Part shown: piece by piece, positions 1 to 11,683 of the stretch
Position numbering within the stretch: position 1 is the stretch's first letter
How the letters are laid out: each line of letters starts with the position of its first letter
NCBI GenBank assembly: GCA_028274465.1
Contig: CM051457.1
Coordinates: 10,443,908 to 10,507,907, forward strand
Origin: Plantago ovata
Taxonomy: Eukaryota; Streptophyta; Magnoliopsida; Lamiales; Plantaginaceae
Length of the DNA: 64,000 bases
Direction of reading: 5' to 3'
Position numbers and translations under genes: made by a program
The notes under the pieces: generated by a model
Told to the model about the DNA's origin: nothing
Seen by the model: the letters and a program-made list of their open reading frames with translations, nothing else
The model's database searches: none

Positions 1-1219
1 ATTTTTGCATTTGATCAAATAAGTTGATTAGCTAGTGGCTTTGGTAATACTAAGTGATATATTGTTTTGTTTTTAGCAAAGTCAATCATTTTAAAGTGTT
101 GGAAAAATTAGGTTTTGGTGTTTTTTTCAGCTTTCCAACCGCATGCTAATTTAGTGGTTTAGAGAAGCATCCTTGTAGTTGATGTTAAAATTCATTATTT
201 TGAATGACAAAACTTGTAATGTGCAAATAGTACGTACTACTATGTTGCAACTTATATTATATTTCTAGTACATAATATTAATATTTTGTACTAGAAAAAT
301 TTCAATTGATCAAGTCCTTATTGATGGTACTGTAAGTTATTCAGAATGAGAATGATTTGAAAAGAAAGCTCCAAATTTTTGAAAAAGTTTAAACGTCAGT
401 GGTTTCAAATTGATTTATATGAACGGCCTATTATAGCACGAGAAATGGGTGATGTGGTCTAAACTTAAAGGTGACAATGGAAGTTGAAATTAGTGTATAG
501 CAAATTAAATTAACTAGTTTACTAGAGATAAAATATAAAACAAATAAGCTACATCAATTTTTTTTTCTACTGGTATATATAACGAAGATGAAAAACTTTA
601 TTTCCAAATCACTCCGTCTATCATCTCATAAAAAGATTATTTAGTTGGAGTAGTGAATTCATTTTATAAATAAGCTAACTATTTTATAAGCTAACTGATA
701 AGGTGAATCTAAACAATAACATCATTGTATCTTTTTTAAAATGGTTTAATTAAGATCTGAATCAAACAGTCATAAAAAAGCATAGTGTTTTTTCATGTCA
801 ATATATAAGATATATGCATGCAATGAACATGGCATTTTGATTACAATTCTCCACAGCAATTATCGTTGTGAATATATTACTGCTAGCCATAGTTGAGTGA
901 TGATCATCAGTTGATCACATAATTATATACTACTGTACATATTAGTGATCATTATATATATTAATTAGTAGTAATATATGATAAATTGAATACTATATGG
1001 TTAGAACTTGGAAGTTGAGGGAGAAGGGTGAAGAATGAAGGTTATAATAGTAAAAGCAGTGGATGTAGAAAGGGACAAAAGAAAGAAACAAACTCATCAG
1101 TACTGTTGAGTGATGCAGTTATTATAAGGTGCTAGCTAAACCCTTGAATTTCATTTCATAATTTGATTAATTTCATAATAATAAAAATACATTTGGTACC
1201 CTCCTTTGGTCTGTCTGTC
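1..1219. other. Intergenic / upstream region of the zinc-finger gene
   Basis: AT-rich DNA with no coding frame that I can support. It ends in the promoter of the zinc-finger gene. I see no inverted-repeat element or RNA gene here. Confidence 0.5.
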
Positions 1220-1227
1220 TATAAATA
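1220..1227 (+). promoter_or_regulatory. Putative TATA box of the zinc-finger gene
   Basis: TATAAATA lies about 160 bp before the ATG at 1385. A pyrimidine-rich CT stretch and a leader rich in CAAACA/AACAA follow it, a normal plant promoter and 5' UTR layout. The transcription start was not determined. Confidence 0.5.
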
Positions 1228-1384
1228 CAAAACAGCTTCCACTCATAACTTTCTTTCTTTCTGTATGCAGTCTGTTTGTACTCTCTCTCTCTGATCACAC
1301 CACCATTAACAAACAGACTCACTGTCACTTACTTTTTGTAATTCTCTGCTAGCTCAAACACAACAAACTCAAACAGAAACAACA

Positions 1385-1831
1385 ATGGAGGATCAATACT
1401 ACGATTTCTTCAACCTCAACAACACAAACAAAAACCAGCAACCAGTGCCAAACACCAACAATAACAACAACAGTGGTTCTCGTCTGTTCTCGTGCCTTTA
1501 CTGTACTCGGAAATTCTTCACTTCACAGGCATTAGGAGGTCATCAGAATGCTCATAAGCGTGAAAGAGCTGCCACTAGAAGGAGCCTCACCGCCGCTCAC
1601 CATCCTCCGCCCTACTGGTTCGACGTCTCACCAGCACCACCTGCAGCACCTCATCAACATGTGGATTTTGTTCATCAAGGTTCCAGGAGATTCGATTTCA
1701 TGACTAGTACTACTACTAGTGTTGTTCATCATCATGATTCTGGTGCAGCAACAGCAGATCACATTGGCAGCGATGATGATCGTTACAATAACCACAACAG
1801 CAACACCATCGATCTCACTCTTCGCCTCTGA
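1385..1831 (+). CDS. Single C2H2 (QALGGH-type) zinc-finger protein with C-terminal EAR-like motif
   Basis: Single-exon protein of 148 aa. After a short N-terminus with an Asn-rich run, one plant C2H2 finger spans about residues 35-58. Its zinc ligands are Cys37, Cys40, His53 and His57, and its DNA-contact helix carries the plant-specific [11 protein letters not shown] signature followed by basic RER. The last seven residues, IDLTLRL, form an LxLxL-type EAR motif. Such proteins (ZFP1/2/3/4-like and KNUCKLES-like families) are nuclear repressors of developmental genes that recruit TOPLESS-type corepressors; this is family knowledge. The middle is low-complexity His/Ala/Thr-rich sequence. The start is the first ATG after the AACAACA leader. 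The exact orthologue among the small ZFPs is not resolvable. Introns are typically absent in this family, as here. Confidence 0.9.
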   Translation: MEDQYYDFFNLNNTNKNQQPVPNTNNNNNSGSRLFSCLYCTRKFFTSQALGGHQNAHKRERAATRRSLTAAHHPPPYWFDVSPAPPAAPHQHVDFVHQGSRRFDFMTSTTTSVVHHHDSGAATADHIGSDDDRYNNHNSNTIDLTLRL

Positions 1832-2006
1832 TCTAGCTAGCTTGAGAGATTCATTCTTCCTCATTTTGGTCAGTAGATTATTATTGTTGATTAATTAATG
1901 AAAATTCTATCCAATGGAACGATTGATTGGATGAGTTAATTCAGTAGTAATATAGATGCTGCAGGTTACAATTAGTACTACTTCATCAAATCAAATGATG
2001 ATGATG

Positions 2007-2046
<40 letters not shown>

Positions 2047-2955
2047 CATTTGGTTATTAATTAAGTTGTTCATCATCATGATTATTGACTCTATCTATCA
2101 TCAGTTTAATTAATCTGTACTGCTACTTCAAAATTTATTAATCAATTCATCATATATCGATCCACCGGTAGTCCACAAATTATTTGCTATTACTCATATA
2201 TATGTTCATACTAGCTAGTAGATGCTTTCATTTCATTTGATGATTATGAGTCAGTCATTTTGATGTGTGTAAGTCGAATTTTCAATATCTGTTTTCATGT
2301 TGCAGCAGCAGATCTAAGCATTTTCTTTCTAATGCTAGCTCTTGTCTTGTTTTCTTTGTTCTAAATTCATGCATTTTAATTTGCTTTGGTTAATTAATTA
2401 ATTAATTTATAATGTGTGTATAGTATAGTATAGTATATGCTACACTGCTACTCCTTGATCAATTATGGTACAGTATGTACTGAAATACTTAATTACTGAT
2501 GATGCATTACGTACATTTTAAGTGTTTTTCTTTTTTATGAATATTAGGTTCAGCAAGGAAACTGGCAATGTTCTAGCTAGCTCTTTTACTAATAATCTAG
2601 GATTGATTAATGAGCTCTAAACAAAGGGGGTCTTCATTTCTCACTTAAAAAAAGAAAAAAGAAAAAAGAAAAACAAGTTATAATTTATTGTTAAGCAATT
2701 AGTAATCTTGTATGTCCAATTTTTGGGTTTTGTCACGGTCCAACCAAACTGAAGTAAAAGAAATTAAAGGAAGCAAACAACTAGCTTGGCTAGTGCAGTA
2801 ACTAACTAATTTCGTCACTTATAAACAACACTCTGCACACTGACTGTACTGTTTTCTGTAACATTCAGCTAGCACACAACTCTTGCACACCCGGTACTGG
2901 TTTTATGCAACTTGAAACTTGGAACTACTACTTCATTAACGCCACATATATACAT

Positions 2956-2987
<32 letters not shown>

Positions 2988-3367
2988 ACACTTAAAATCT
3001 CAAATTCCACTGCCTAACCTTACCTACTTACTTTGGCAGTTTTCCTACATTTCAAATTTTCAACCAAGAATTTCAAATCTCGTTGGATAATTATTTATTT
3101 TACCATCATCTTGTAAAAATCAATGTACATATATATGAACTAGCTAGCTTTACTAGTACATGAGTTTATTTTGACGACATAACAAGTATGTTACGTGAAT
3201 ACCTAACAACTAGTTAGCTACCGATTCCATTCGTGTTTTGATAAACTATTTCATAGATTATTAAACAGTAATTAGTTAGCTAACTTTTTTTTTTAATCCT
3301 ATTTTTAGCTATTAAAAAACTCAAGGGCTTGCTGGCTAATAAAAGAATCTAGTCCTAAAAAACAGTA
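1832..3367. other. Intergenic region with (TA)n microsatellites
   Basis: The 3' flank of the zinc-finger gene. It has a (TA)n tract at about 2009-2044 and another at about 2962-2988, and many CTAGCTAG-like tetramers. No coding frame is supported. Confidence 0.5.
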
Positions 3368-3615
3368 CTCCCTCAATTCTCTCTAAAGTTTTATGGTTCC
3401 ACATAATAATTTTTAAAAAATATTTAAAACTAGATAAATTTTTGGAATAAATTGTTGAGTCTACTAGTTATTACTACTACAAACTTGAACTTTAAGATTA
3501 TGCATCTAAAATCATAATTTACAATTTCTTTTTTTCAAGTCTTATCTATTTTTAATTACTTTTTCAAAATTGCTATGAAAATAACAAAGGAGAAGATTTG
3601 AGATAACGGAGTGAG
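3368..3615. mobile_element. Degenerate Stowaway-type MITE
   Basis: The left end CTCCCTCAATTCTCTC and the right end GAGATAACGGAGTGAG are imperfect inverted repeats. Both are flanked by TA (3366-3367 and 3616-3617). Length is about 248 bp with an AT-rich, non-coding inside. This matches Stowaway/Tc1-mariner MITEs (CTCCCTCCGT ends, TA target), decayed compared with the copies at 10.7 and 57.2 kb. Confidence 0.6.
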
Positions 3616-3892
3616 TAGGACTTTCACAATCGTATCTACAGGCGATTTGCGTTGTGTCCTTGTTCACCTTTTACATACTACTACTGTTCTTGTAAATCCT
3701 GGGCCTTATAAAGAGGCCTGATAAATCATCACAAGTTGTTTCTGTACTGAAAAATCATTAAGTAGCATCAACATGTAATATAACTAGTACTAATACTACT
3801 ACATATCATCCATGCCTGTTTATAAATGCTCAAATCGTGTCCTATAATTATGTGAAAAAGAAATCCCATGGCTAGCTAGCTCTCCAACTTGG

Positions 3893-6800
3893 TCAGATAT
3901 CAAAAGTTGGCACCTCAGTATCAAATCCATGCCTCGCCTGATAAGTTAATCGCGGAACTATGTTCCGATATGGATCCTTCTCCCTTTTCTTCCTTAAGTA
4001 ATCAAGACATTTTTCGACCTCTGATTTCACTTCCAAATACAGTTCATGAGATTTCTCTCTGCTTTTCAGTTCCTGCATTCTTCCTGAAACATAAAGTTCA
4101 TGCATGCACAAAGTACCAGTCACAAAAGTATTATATGTATTGGACATACAGGAATATACTTCGTTTGTGAGAATGACAGCATTTGCAGCATACCTTTGGT
4201 TTCAATGGGCTTGCCGAAGTGGTAATAGAAACGGCCTGGAATTTTTGGTGCAAGTATTGGAAGGTGAACGTCTTGGTTTGAAACTTCTCCCGTGGCATCA
4301 GTCCTATGAGTACATAATCCACACAAGAATATGACATTGTAGCATATCCCAGAATGTAATCAGAGATTAAAACATTTTCAAGAACTATAAACTTACCTCA
4401 ACTTCACCGCCTCCTCTGTTAACTCTCGTATAGCATTCTTGAAATATGGTATCTTCATTAGATCATTGTAATCGAGGAGTAACTGATACATGCATGGAAC
4501 ATAAAATTATTTCCATGTTAAAAAATGGTCATCTTTGGAACATGAGAAATACTACAAGTGTACTAGTAGTGGACTTATCGGCTATGATTAACAAGCCATT
4601 CGTACCTGACCAACATCATCTTCGCCAACAGAACCAAAAGGTATGATTGTGGCTCCAAACCTTGACGCCATCCTAACAAATTCCGCTTGCTCCGGCCAGA
4701 AAAGTTTGTATTCTTCACCCTAAAGTTCAGAAAAGTTAAATTTTCCGCCTGAACTGCCAAGCAGATAGTGATAGAAATATCAAATTACTACACCTAAGGA
4801 GAATTTCAACAACACCTTGCGATGAAGAGCCTCTCTCATTCCTCCAGGATAGAGCAAGACATGAGACTTTGACTTGAAAAGTTTGAACAAATTAGCTCCT
4901 GAAACTGGAACTGCTCCCATGCACCTCATTGTATCATAATTCGACAAATCAGGTAATTGTCCCTCACCGCGCCTCTGAAACATCATTGGGTGTCCTATTC
5001 CTCGTAAGAGAATGTTTCTTTCCGTCCAAAAACGTGATACCAACGGTATCAATTCAAATCCGAGCATCATATGGTAACCGACAAATAGTACTGGTCCTTC
5101 AGAAGGAATGCCGTCAAGACCTCTGACAATTTTACCACTTTCCAGAGTTGATAGCATCACGGGGTTAGTCGCTACCTCAAGCCATCTGAGCAGAAACATA
5201 ATGTTTGGTGATCAAGCAGTATGTTTACCTGTTTGACAAAGGTTTTTAAAAAATATATTTGAGATTTAAATTTACCTGTGTGGTGCATAGATTCTCTCAA
5301 ATTCAGAAGGGCTTGGTGGAAAGTAATCTGAGACGTAGTCATGTGATCTTCCACGCCGGTAGAAACTTGCTCCGTTTAAGATCAATGCCAAATTGATCTC
5401 ATCTTCCTGCACATAAACGTACGAATTCTACCAGATATTAACCAAAAAAAGAGCAACATATATAACATGCATAACTTCAAAGGTCTCAGCATACCAGGAA
5501 GAGTGCGTGACCACTATCATCAAATGTGCGTATCTGGCAATTAGGCAGCACCTTGCGAAGTCTTTGGCCTTCCTCTACGCTAGGGAGTAACAGATCTTTC
5601 CCACTACAAATTAGTAGTGAGCTTTGTTAAATGCAAACTCAAGGACAAATCTATATTCTGAATATAAAGAGTGAAACAGAACAAATATTGTTAAATGAAA
5701 CGCTACCTTGTTAGTATTAATGTTTGAGCTTTGACAGCATGAAGCCGCGAATTGACATATGCTGCTGCAGATTTGAGCATATTCAGCTTCCAGCGGAGAG
5801 CTTCCTCAGTCAAACTATCTGATAGGACCTGTAATGTTTTGAAACATGTGTATTAATTATATATGAAATGTACAATTTGATGATAAAATACAACACAATC
5901 CATCTCAAGTCCTAAAGACGAAATCCTCGGTGCTACTCCAGCAATTACTGCTGCATGAAAATTTGAAGGTGCCCATGAATCTGACTGTACATGTGTTTGT
6001 TTTAGCCTTTTAGGTAACTATGAAATATGAAAACACTTGATCGAGAATCCGGAATGTTGCAGCTTGGAGAATGATGAACTTTCATTCCATGTTAAAACAA
6101 ACACAATATCTATGATCAACTTAAGCTCATGATTTTTTTATTGATGTTTAGAATTGAGTCTTACAGAGAGGTAAGATGACATTGCTACAGAATCCTGAGA
6201 TAGCTCCCCAACTACGTGTTGAAGTGAAAGGCCTTTCCCCAGTGATGCTGTTACCATCTTTAGTGGAGCACCTGATTTCACAAAGGTTGAATGTCAATGA
6301 AGTAGGTGTGATTTATGATAAAATAATAGAGAAATAGTTTCAACAAAAGCAAAAGATATGAAATTATACGAATCAGAGTTGGAGTTTACGCACTTCAGAA
6401 CCCAAAAGTGCATGTGTATATGTAACAAATTAATATTAACAGATGAACAGAGAAAGAAAAACAACCTGATAGCAAAATGAGCATGTAAGGCAAGCGAGAG
6501 ATAAGCTGGTCGGGTAGTATTGTTAACGATAAAGGAAGCAAAGCTTCTGGTTGAAACACAGATCTGCTGAAAGAGGTAGCTGCCAATAACCATATGAACC
6601 TTTAGCATGCCATAATGCAGTCACATGATAATCTCTAAGTATGTAATAGACAAAGTATATATAACCTGGATTGGACAAGATGAGTACAAGATCGATGTCT
6701 GGGTTACGGGCAGCAACAGCTAGTGCAAGGCAGCCACCAAACGAGTGTCCAAGAAGATATATCGGTCTATTTGGAGCCTGTGAATGTTGTGATCTGACGG

Positions 6801-8630
6801 TAGATTCAACAAGTTTCACCAGTTCTGGATACAAGAAACGGTTCAAGGTCTAATTTTCGTTACTGCTATTCGAAGGATTTTCTAATTATAGTACTCATAT
6901 CGAACCTGTAAATGGTGTTCTGTCTTTGAGGGGAATGTGCAAGCACCATACATCAAAAATCCTTCAAGACAAGGTGAAATTATAAGAGGCTGGTTAGATT
7001 ATGCAGTGTGATGATATGAGAAAGGACTAGTAGATTTTGTTGTGAACAATAGACATGGGTGAATAACTGACTTGCTTAGTGTTTGATACTGCAGTATAAG
7101 TCCAAGTCCAACACCATCAATCCCTGTGAGTAAAACCAGCATGGGAAACTAGCTACTTAAAAAGTAGTATTGATAAAAATTTATCATATATTACATTTAC
7201 AAAAATAAATCTCAATACAAATTAAATGAATGGGGATTGTAGTTATGATCCCACTAATAAGTTACTATATGAAGAAACTGAAAAACACATAGGTACGTAC
7301 TAGCTATATATCATTTTTCCATGGACTTAGAAAAAGGTTGGAAATGCAATTACTGTTTAAACATGAGAAATGGTTGTTGGTTAATTGATAGTTTAGAATT
7401 TTAATTGTTTAGTTCATAGAGCATAATCATAATAAGCATCTGAGCAGAGATTTGAAAGAGACAGGTAGTTTAAGATGGAAGTAAATAGTCCAGTCCTGTT
7501 ATGGTAGTGGTCCAGTAGCAAATAATAAAGGGGCCGGCCCATTTTTGTTTCTTACGTTCTTTTGTTTGATAGTTGGTACTATACAGCAGCATACACACAC
7601 ATATTATGTTGTTGTTGTCATGATGGAATTGATAGATAACTAATTGTGCCATAATTATTAAAACAACCTAATTAGCATATACTAATGATAAATCTCAGAT
7701 GTGAATGAATGAGCAGAAAAGTAAGAATAATGAATCCACATATGATATGATATGATATGATATGATATAAGCTAGAAGTAGAATAATAACAATAGTATGT
7801 ATAGTTTGACAAAATAGAAAAGGACTAGACTATAAGTAAAGTGTATGTAGTTGATTCAATAAGATATCATATGATATCATTATCATATCATATTAGCACC
7901 AAATTAAGTGGTGAATGAAACAACGGCACAGGCGTCCATATCTCATTGGTTACTTCCAAAAGTATTATATTTATATTATTATTATTATATCGCAGTAACA
8001 GAGAAGATGTAACATGGAAGATGATGAGATGTTGATGATGCAAATAGATAGGAGGAGGAGGAGGAGGAGGAGGAGGAGAAGAAGAAGAAAATAGTAAATT
8101 GGAAGAGAAAAAAAAAAACTACAAACATACATACCAGGCAGATAAAGAAGGATTGGAGAATGTTTGAAGCGAGAAGATGCTGTTGATGATGATTGTAACA
8201 GAGGAGTAAACCAGCGTGGAAGGTGTTGGTGATCTGATTCTGATGATGAATTACTAGAAGAAGAAACAATACTACTAATGAGTTCCTCCGATCTGGAGAA
8301 GTAGTCTTTCAATCTCACCTTCTCTGATGATGACTTTTTATTCTTCTTCTTCTTAACCTCCCCATTAATCTTGTCTAGTTCCACTTCCACCGCAGGGGAT
8401 GATTCGGAAGCAGCTGCTGTTGTTGATAAATCATAATCCTCTTTTGAGATTTTCACTGCACAATGTTGCTTCTTCCTGCTACTAATACTAACCGGTGATG
8501 CTGCTGCTGCTAAATTAATTCGTGTTGGTGCTTTCCACTGAAAAAGAAGATACTTCCCGCTCACCGGAGGTCCCGCTGATAACACGCCGCCGCCACCACT
8601 ACCAGCTGCTGCTGCTCCAACTGTCGTCAT
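3893..8630 (-). CDS. PES: Phytyl ester synthase / acyltransferase-like protein, chloroplastic (14 exons)
   Basis: Exons on the minus strand: 8630-8135, 7123-7072, 6961-6906, 6824-6666, 6579-6466, 6271-6165, 5828-5707, 5603-5495, 5406-5276, 5185-4816, 4719-4606, 4482-4397, 4303-4194, 4083-3893. They sum to 2217 nt (738 aa) with matching phases. Residues 1 to about 150 are a Ala/Ser-rich plastid transit region. An alpha/beta-hydrolase domain follows: LPGIDGVGLGL, and the nucleophile elbow GHSFGG with Ser229. From about residue 450 there is a lysophospholipid/diacylglycerol acyltransferase-like domain (GYHMMLGFEL at 485-494, LLYPGGMREALH, FGKPIETKG). Known members (Arabidopsis PES1/PES2) esterify chlorophyll-derived phytol and diacylglycerol with fatty acids in plastoglobules during senescence and nitrogen stress. 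The acceptor at 6825 restores frame; the nearer AG at 6850 would give a stop. PES1 versus PES2 is not resolved. Confidence 0.92.
8038..8092. repeat. GGA/GAA trinucleotide microsatellite in PES intron 1
   Basis: A run of AGG/AGA units on the plus strand, so a pyrimidine-rich CCT/TCT tract in the sense of the PES transcript. It lies just beyond the exon 1 donor (8134) and is not translated in the spliced message. Confidence 0.7.
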
Positions 8631-8639
8631 TATACTAAT

Positions 8640-9260
8640 ATTATACTATATGATTTGATTTGAGTTTCTTCAACAATTCACAGTTCTACTAGTTTTGTCT
8701 GGAAATTTGTTTTTTTAACTACTAGTAATATACGCCAAGTCACAAGTGTGTGATGTGGCTCATTTTGCTACTCTTAATTTTTGTCTATCAAATCAAAATG
8801 AAAATGAACTCAAGAGTCAAGTCCATCTACAGTATCTAACTTTTTCCACTTTTTGCATTAAACTATTTAATTGCAACCAGCAACGATAGTGCACTAAACT
8901 AATACAGTAACAGTAGTTATGACTTATGACTTGTGATTATTTGCCCACCTATCATTCCATTTCATTGGCTTTCGCTAACCCATTCCTTTTCATTTTTTAT
9001 TATTATGCTATGCCATTCTTTACTAATCCACCCACTTCCTAGAATTAAGATGAAGTAGTTTCTGCCTTTCTGTTAGGTACAGTAACTTTTTTGTCCCGAA
9101 TATTAAATTTAACAATTGATTTGCTAAATTTTGTATAGTAAGCTTAATTTTAAATTAATTATAAATTCATGTACCAGTACTACTATGAAATTTCTTATAG
9201 TGCGTACCAATGTGACCAAAATACTTAAAGGATTATGCATGCGTTGCATTGGGAGAATAT
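8640..9260. other. PES upstream region, no gene seen
   Basis: AT-rich sequence upstream of the PES start codon, which should hold its promoter. No clear TATA box or coding frame was picked out. Confidence 0.4.
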
Positions 9261-9267
9261 TTGAAAA

Positions 9268-9422
9268 CTGTTATTTTCGTCTGAACATAACATAATTGAA
9301 TTGAACTGAACTGAATCTATTTGTAGTATAAAATACAACTAAGCAGGTGGGAACAAAATTGAACTGAACAGAATTAAACTAAACTGAACTGGAAATAATG
9401 AGTTTTCAGACGAAAATAACAG
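9268..9422. mobile_element. Small inverted-repeat element (MITE), copy 1
   Basis: An 18-bp perfect terminal inverted repeat: CTGTTATTTTCGTCTGAA at 9268-9285 and its complement at 9405-9422. The 155-bp body has tandem AACTGAACTGAA-like runs on both sides of a centre reading AGTATAAAATACAACT. It is non-coding. No target duplication was resolved. Confidence 0.65.
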
Positions 9423-9765
9423 AGTCTATTGGTATACTAGTCCATATGGGGGCAGGCAGTAATTCTTCCAAAATTTATGCCTTACTTGATCAATGAAATT
9501 AGCCCATGAATCAAGCTTAAAGCCCAATCCATCGTCCATGGGTTTTAACCACTCAAGGCCCAGACCACAAAAATACTATTGAGCCCAAAGCCTGAAACCA
9601 AAATTAGTGAGATAATGTGAGAAAACAATGTGGTTTGTTGGATAGAATTTAGGAAGGTGGATAGCCCTATTAATACACTAATATATTTTTAAAAAAACAC
9701 ACACAAGTTATAATAACTTGAAATAAAGTTTACAAGTATCACAAATTTATTATCCGTTAGAAACT

Positions 9766-9935
9766 GTTATTTTCGTTTGATCAGAACATAACTGACCAGA
9801 ACTGATTGAAGTTGAACTGAACAGAGCTGAACTGGACTAAATTTATTTGTAGTATAAAATACAACTAAGCAAATTTGAACAGAACTGAATGAACTTGAAC
9901 AGAATCGAACTGAAAATATAAAATTTAATACGAAG
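9766..9935. mobile_element. Small inverted-repeat element (MITE), copy 2, right end decayed
   Basis: Begins CTGTTATTTTCGTTTGA, contains the same GAACTGAACAGA runs and the shared core AGTATAAAATACAACTAAGCA. The right terminal repeat is lost or diverged. Boundaries are approximate. Confidence 0.5.
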
Positions 9936-10258
9936 AGAACATAACTTTATTTCTTTTCGATAATATGAATATTTTCATCTCATTTAAGTTTGAAAAAATA
10001 TTACTGAATATGGAATAACATATAACATTCACGAACAATGACTGTTTTGCCATAATTTTCCTGATTCATAATTTCATATTATCATATACTTCGTATATGT
10101 ATAAATAACAACTACTAGCAAGTAAGGTCCACATAGTTATATTAACTTCGTCATCGTCATCATCATACTCATACTCAAGAAAGAAGTCTCGGTCTTAATA
10201 TTGATGACATTTTACATCATCAGAAAGAGTGTTTGCGATTTATTCATTAGTGAATCTA

Positions 10259-10680
10259 TCTATTAAAGGAGAAAGATTTCAAGCTTTCTCCTTAATTCAT
10301 GCTTTTATTTTTTACATGTGTCACAATCTTCTATTCTTATTGGTCCATTATTTTATTCTTGCCACATGTCTTAAATCTATTCATCTAATTTACAATTCTA
10401 CATTTCACCATATATATTCATTATTTTTATTTTAATATCATCATTCTCAAATAAATATATACATATTAAAAAATAGATATTATTATGTTTAAAATGATTT
10501 TTAATATATATTATTAATTCATGTTCTTATTTTTACGTGTCACAATCTTCTATTCTTATTGGTCCATTATTTTATTTTTGCCACATGTCTTAAATCTATT
10601 AATCTAATTTACAATTCTACATTTCACCATATATATTCATTATTTTTATTTTAATATCATTATTCTCAAATAAATATATA
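10259..10680 (+). repeat. Helitron-like 5' end followed by a direct duplication (copy 1 and left part of copy 2)
   Basis: ATCTATTAAAGGAGAAAG at 10258 matches the plant Helitron 5' consensus (A|TC...). It is followed by a short hairpin, GGAGAAAG with CTTTCTCC. About 230 bp, beginning TTAATTCATG and containing CACAATCTTCTATTCTTATT, occurs twice: from about 10292 and from about 10514. The second copy is interrupted at 10680 by a MITE. Confidence 0.6.
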
Positions 10681-10930
10681 CTCCCTCCGTCCCAGAGCAG
10701 TTGCACCATTTGCTTTTGGGCACAAAAAATAAGGATGAGTGTTAAATATTGAGTTATATTGATAGTGGATGTTACTTTTACTTTATTGGTGATTTATGGC
10801 CACTCAAACGTGTTGGTGGAATATAAAATTATTATATACATGTCCCAAAATGACAAAGAAATGAAATGGTGCAACTCTAACGGGACGCCCAAAATGGCAA
10901 AATGGTGCAACTGTTCTGGGACGGAGGGAG
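10681..10930. mobile_element. Stowaway-type MITE inserted in a duplicated segment
   Basis: Ends CTCCCTCCGTCCCAGA and TCTGGGACGGAGGGAG are perfect inverted repeats of at least 16 bp. TA dinucleotides flank at 10679-10680 and 10931-10932. The 250-bp element interrupts the second copy of the local duplication; the first copy keeps the uninterrupted site. It is non-coding, and mobilisation by a Tc1/mariner-type transposase in trans is family knowledge. Confidence 0.9.
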
Positions 10931-10997
10931 TACATTTTAAAAAATAGATATTATTATGTTCAAAACAATTTTTAGTATATATTATGAATTAAAATTA

Positions 10998-11413
10998 TTT
11001 GGCATTATTATGAAACACGGATACTAAAAGTAATTTAGTTTTGCTATTTGTAAAAAATTAATATAAAAAATATAGAAAGATTGAATTAAAGAAATTGTGC
11101 AAGTAAACAATTTTTCGATGTTAAAAATAAAGATCTCGTAGATTGTGGATTGTTTTTTTTTAAGTCTACTATATCCTCAGAGTGCGGAGTCACAAACTCG
11201 GCTATTTGGCATTATTATGAAATACGTATACTAAAAGTAATTTAGTTTTGATATTTGTAAAAAAAATTATATACAAATCTAGAAAGATTGAATTAAAGAA
11301 ATTATGCAAGTAAATAATTTTTCTATGTTAAAAATAGAGACCACGTAGATTGTGGAATTTGTTTTTGAAGTCTATTATATCCTGAGATCGAGTGCTGAGT
11401 CACAAACTCGGCA
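10998..11413. repeat. Tandem duplication of ~206 bp
   Basis: A segment beginning TTTGGCATTATTATGAAA and ending GAGTCACAAACTCGGC is present twice in direct order: about 10998-11204 and about 11206-11413. The copies share AGTAATTTAGTTTTG, AGAAAGATTGAATTAAAG and GTAGATTGTGGA blocks with scattered substitutions and small indels, so this is an old duplication. Confidence 0.75.
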
Positions 11414-11683
11414 AAATATTCACCCGTCGCGGTTAATTATTCAACTTACCCGCCATAGACAGGTCGGCTATAATATTGTATCTTCACATTTATTTATTAT
11501 ATCTATGCACTTAACATATAATTTTATATATTACAAAGTTCAGTTATTTTTCTTCACACATTTTTTTCTCCAAAATATTTTATTTGTATAATTATTTTTC
11601 AATAATTTTAGTTTTTTGTATGAATCATTTTAATATTATTTAGTACGAAAAGTATTTAAAATTTATATTAATATTTTTGTATA

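Noticed and set aside
6523..6853. Extension of PES exon 4 upstream to LNRFLYPE using the AG at 6850
   Set aside because: That acceptor does not fit the phase of exon 3 and leads to a stop; the AG at 6825-6826 gives RTPFTELVKLVE, as in the family.
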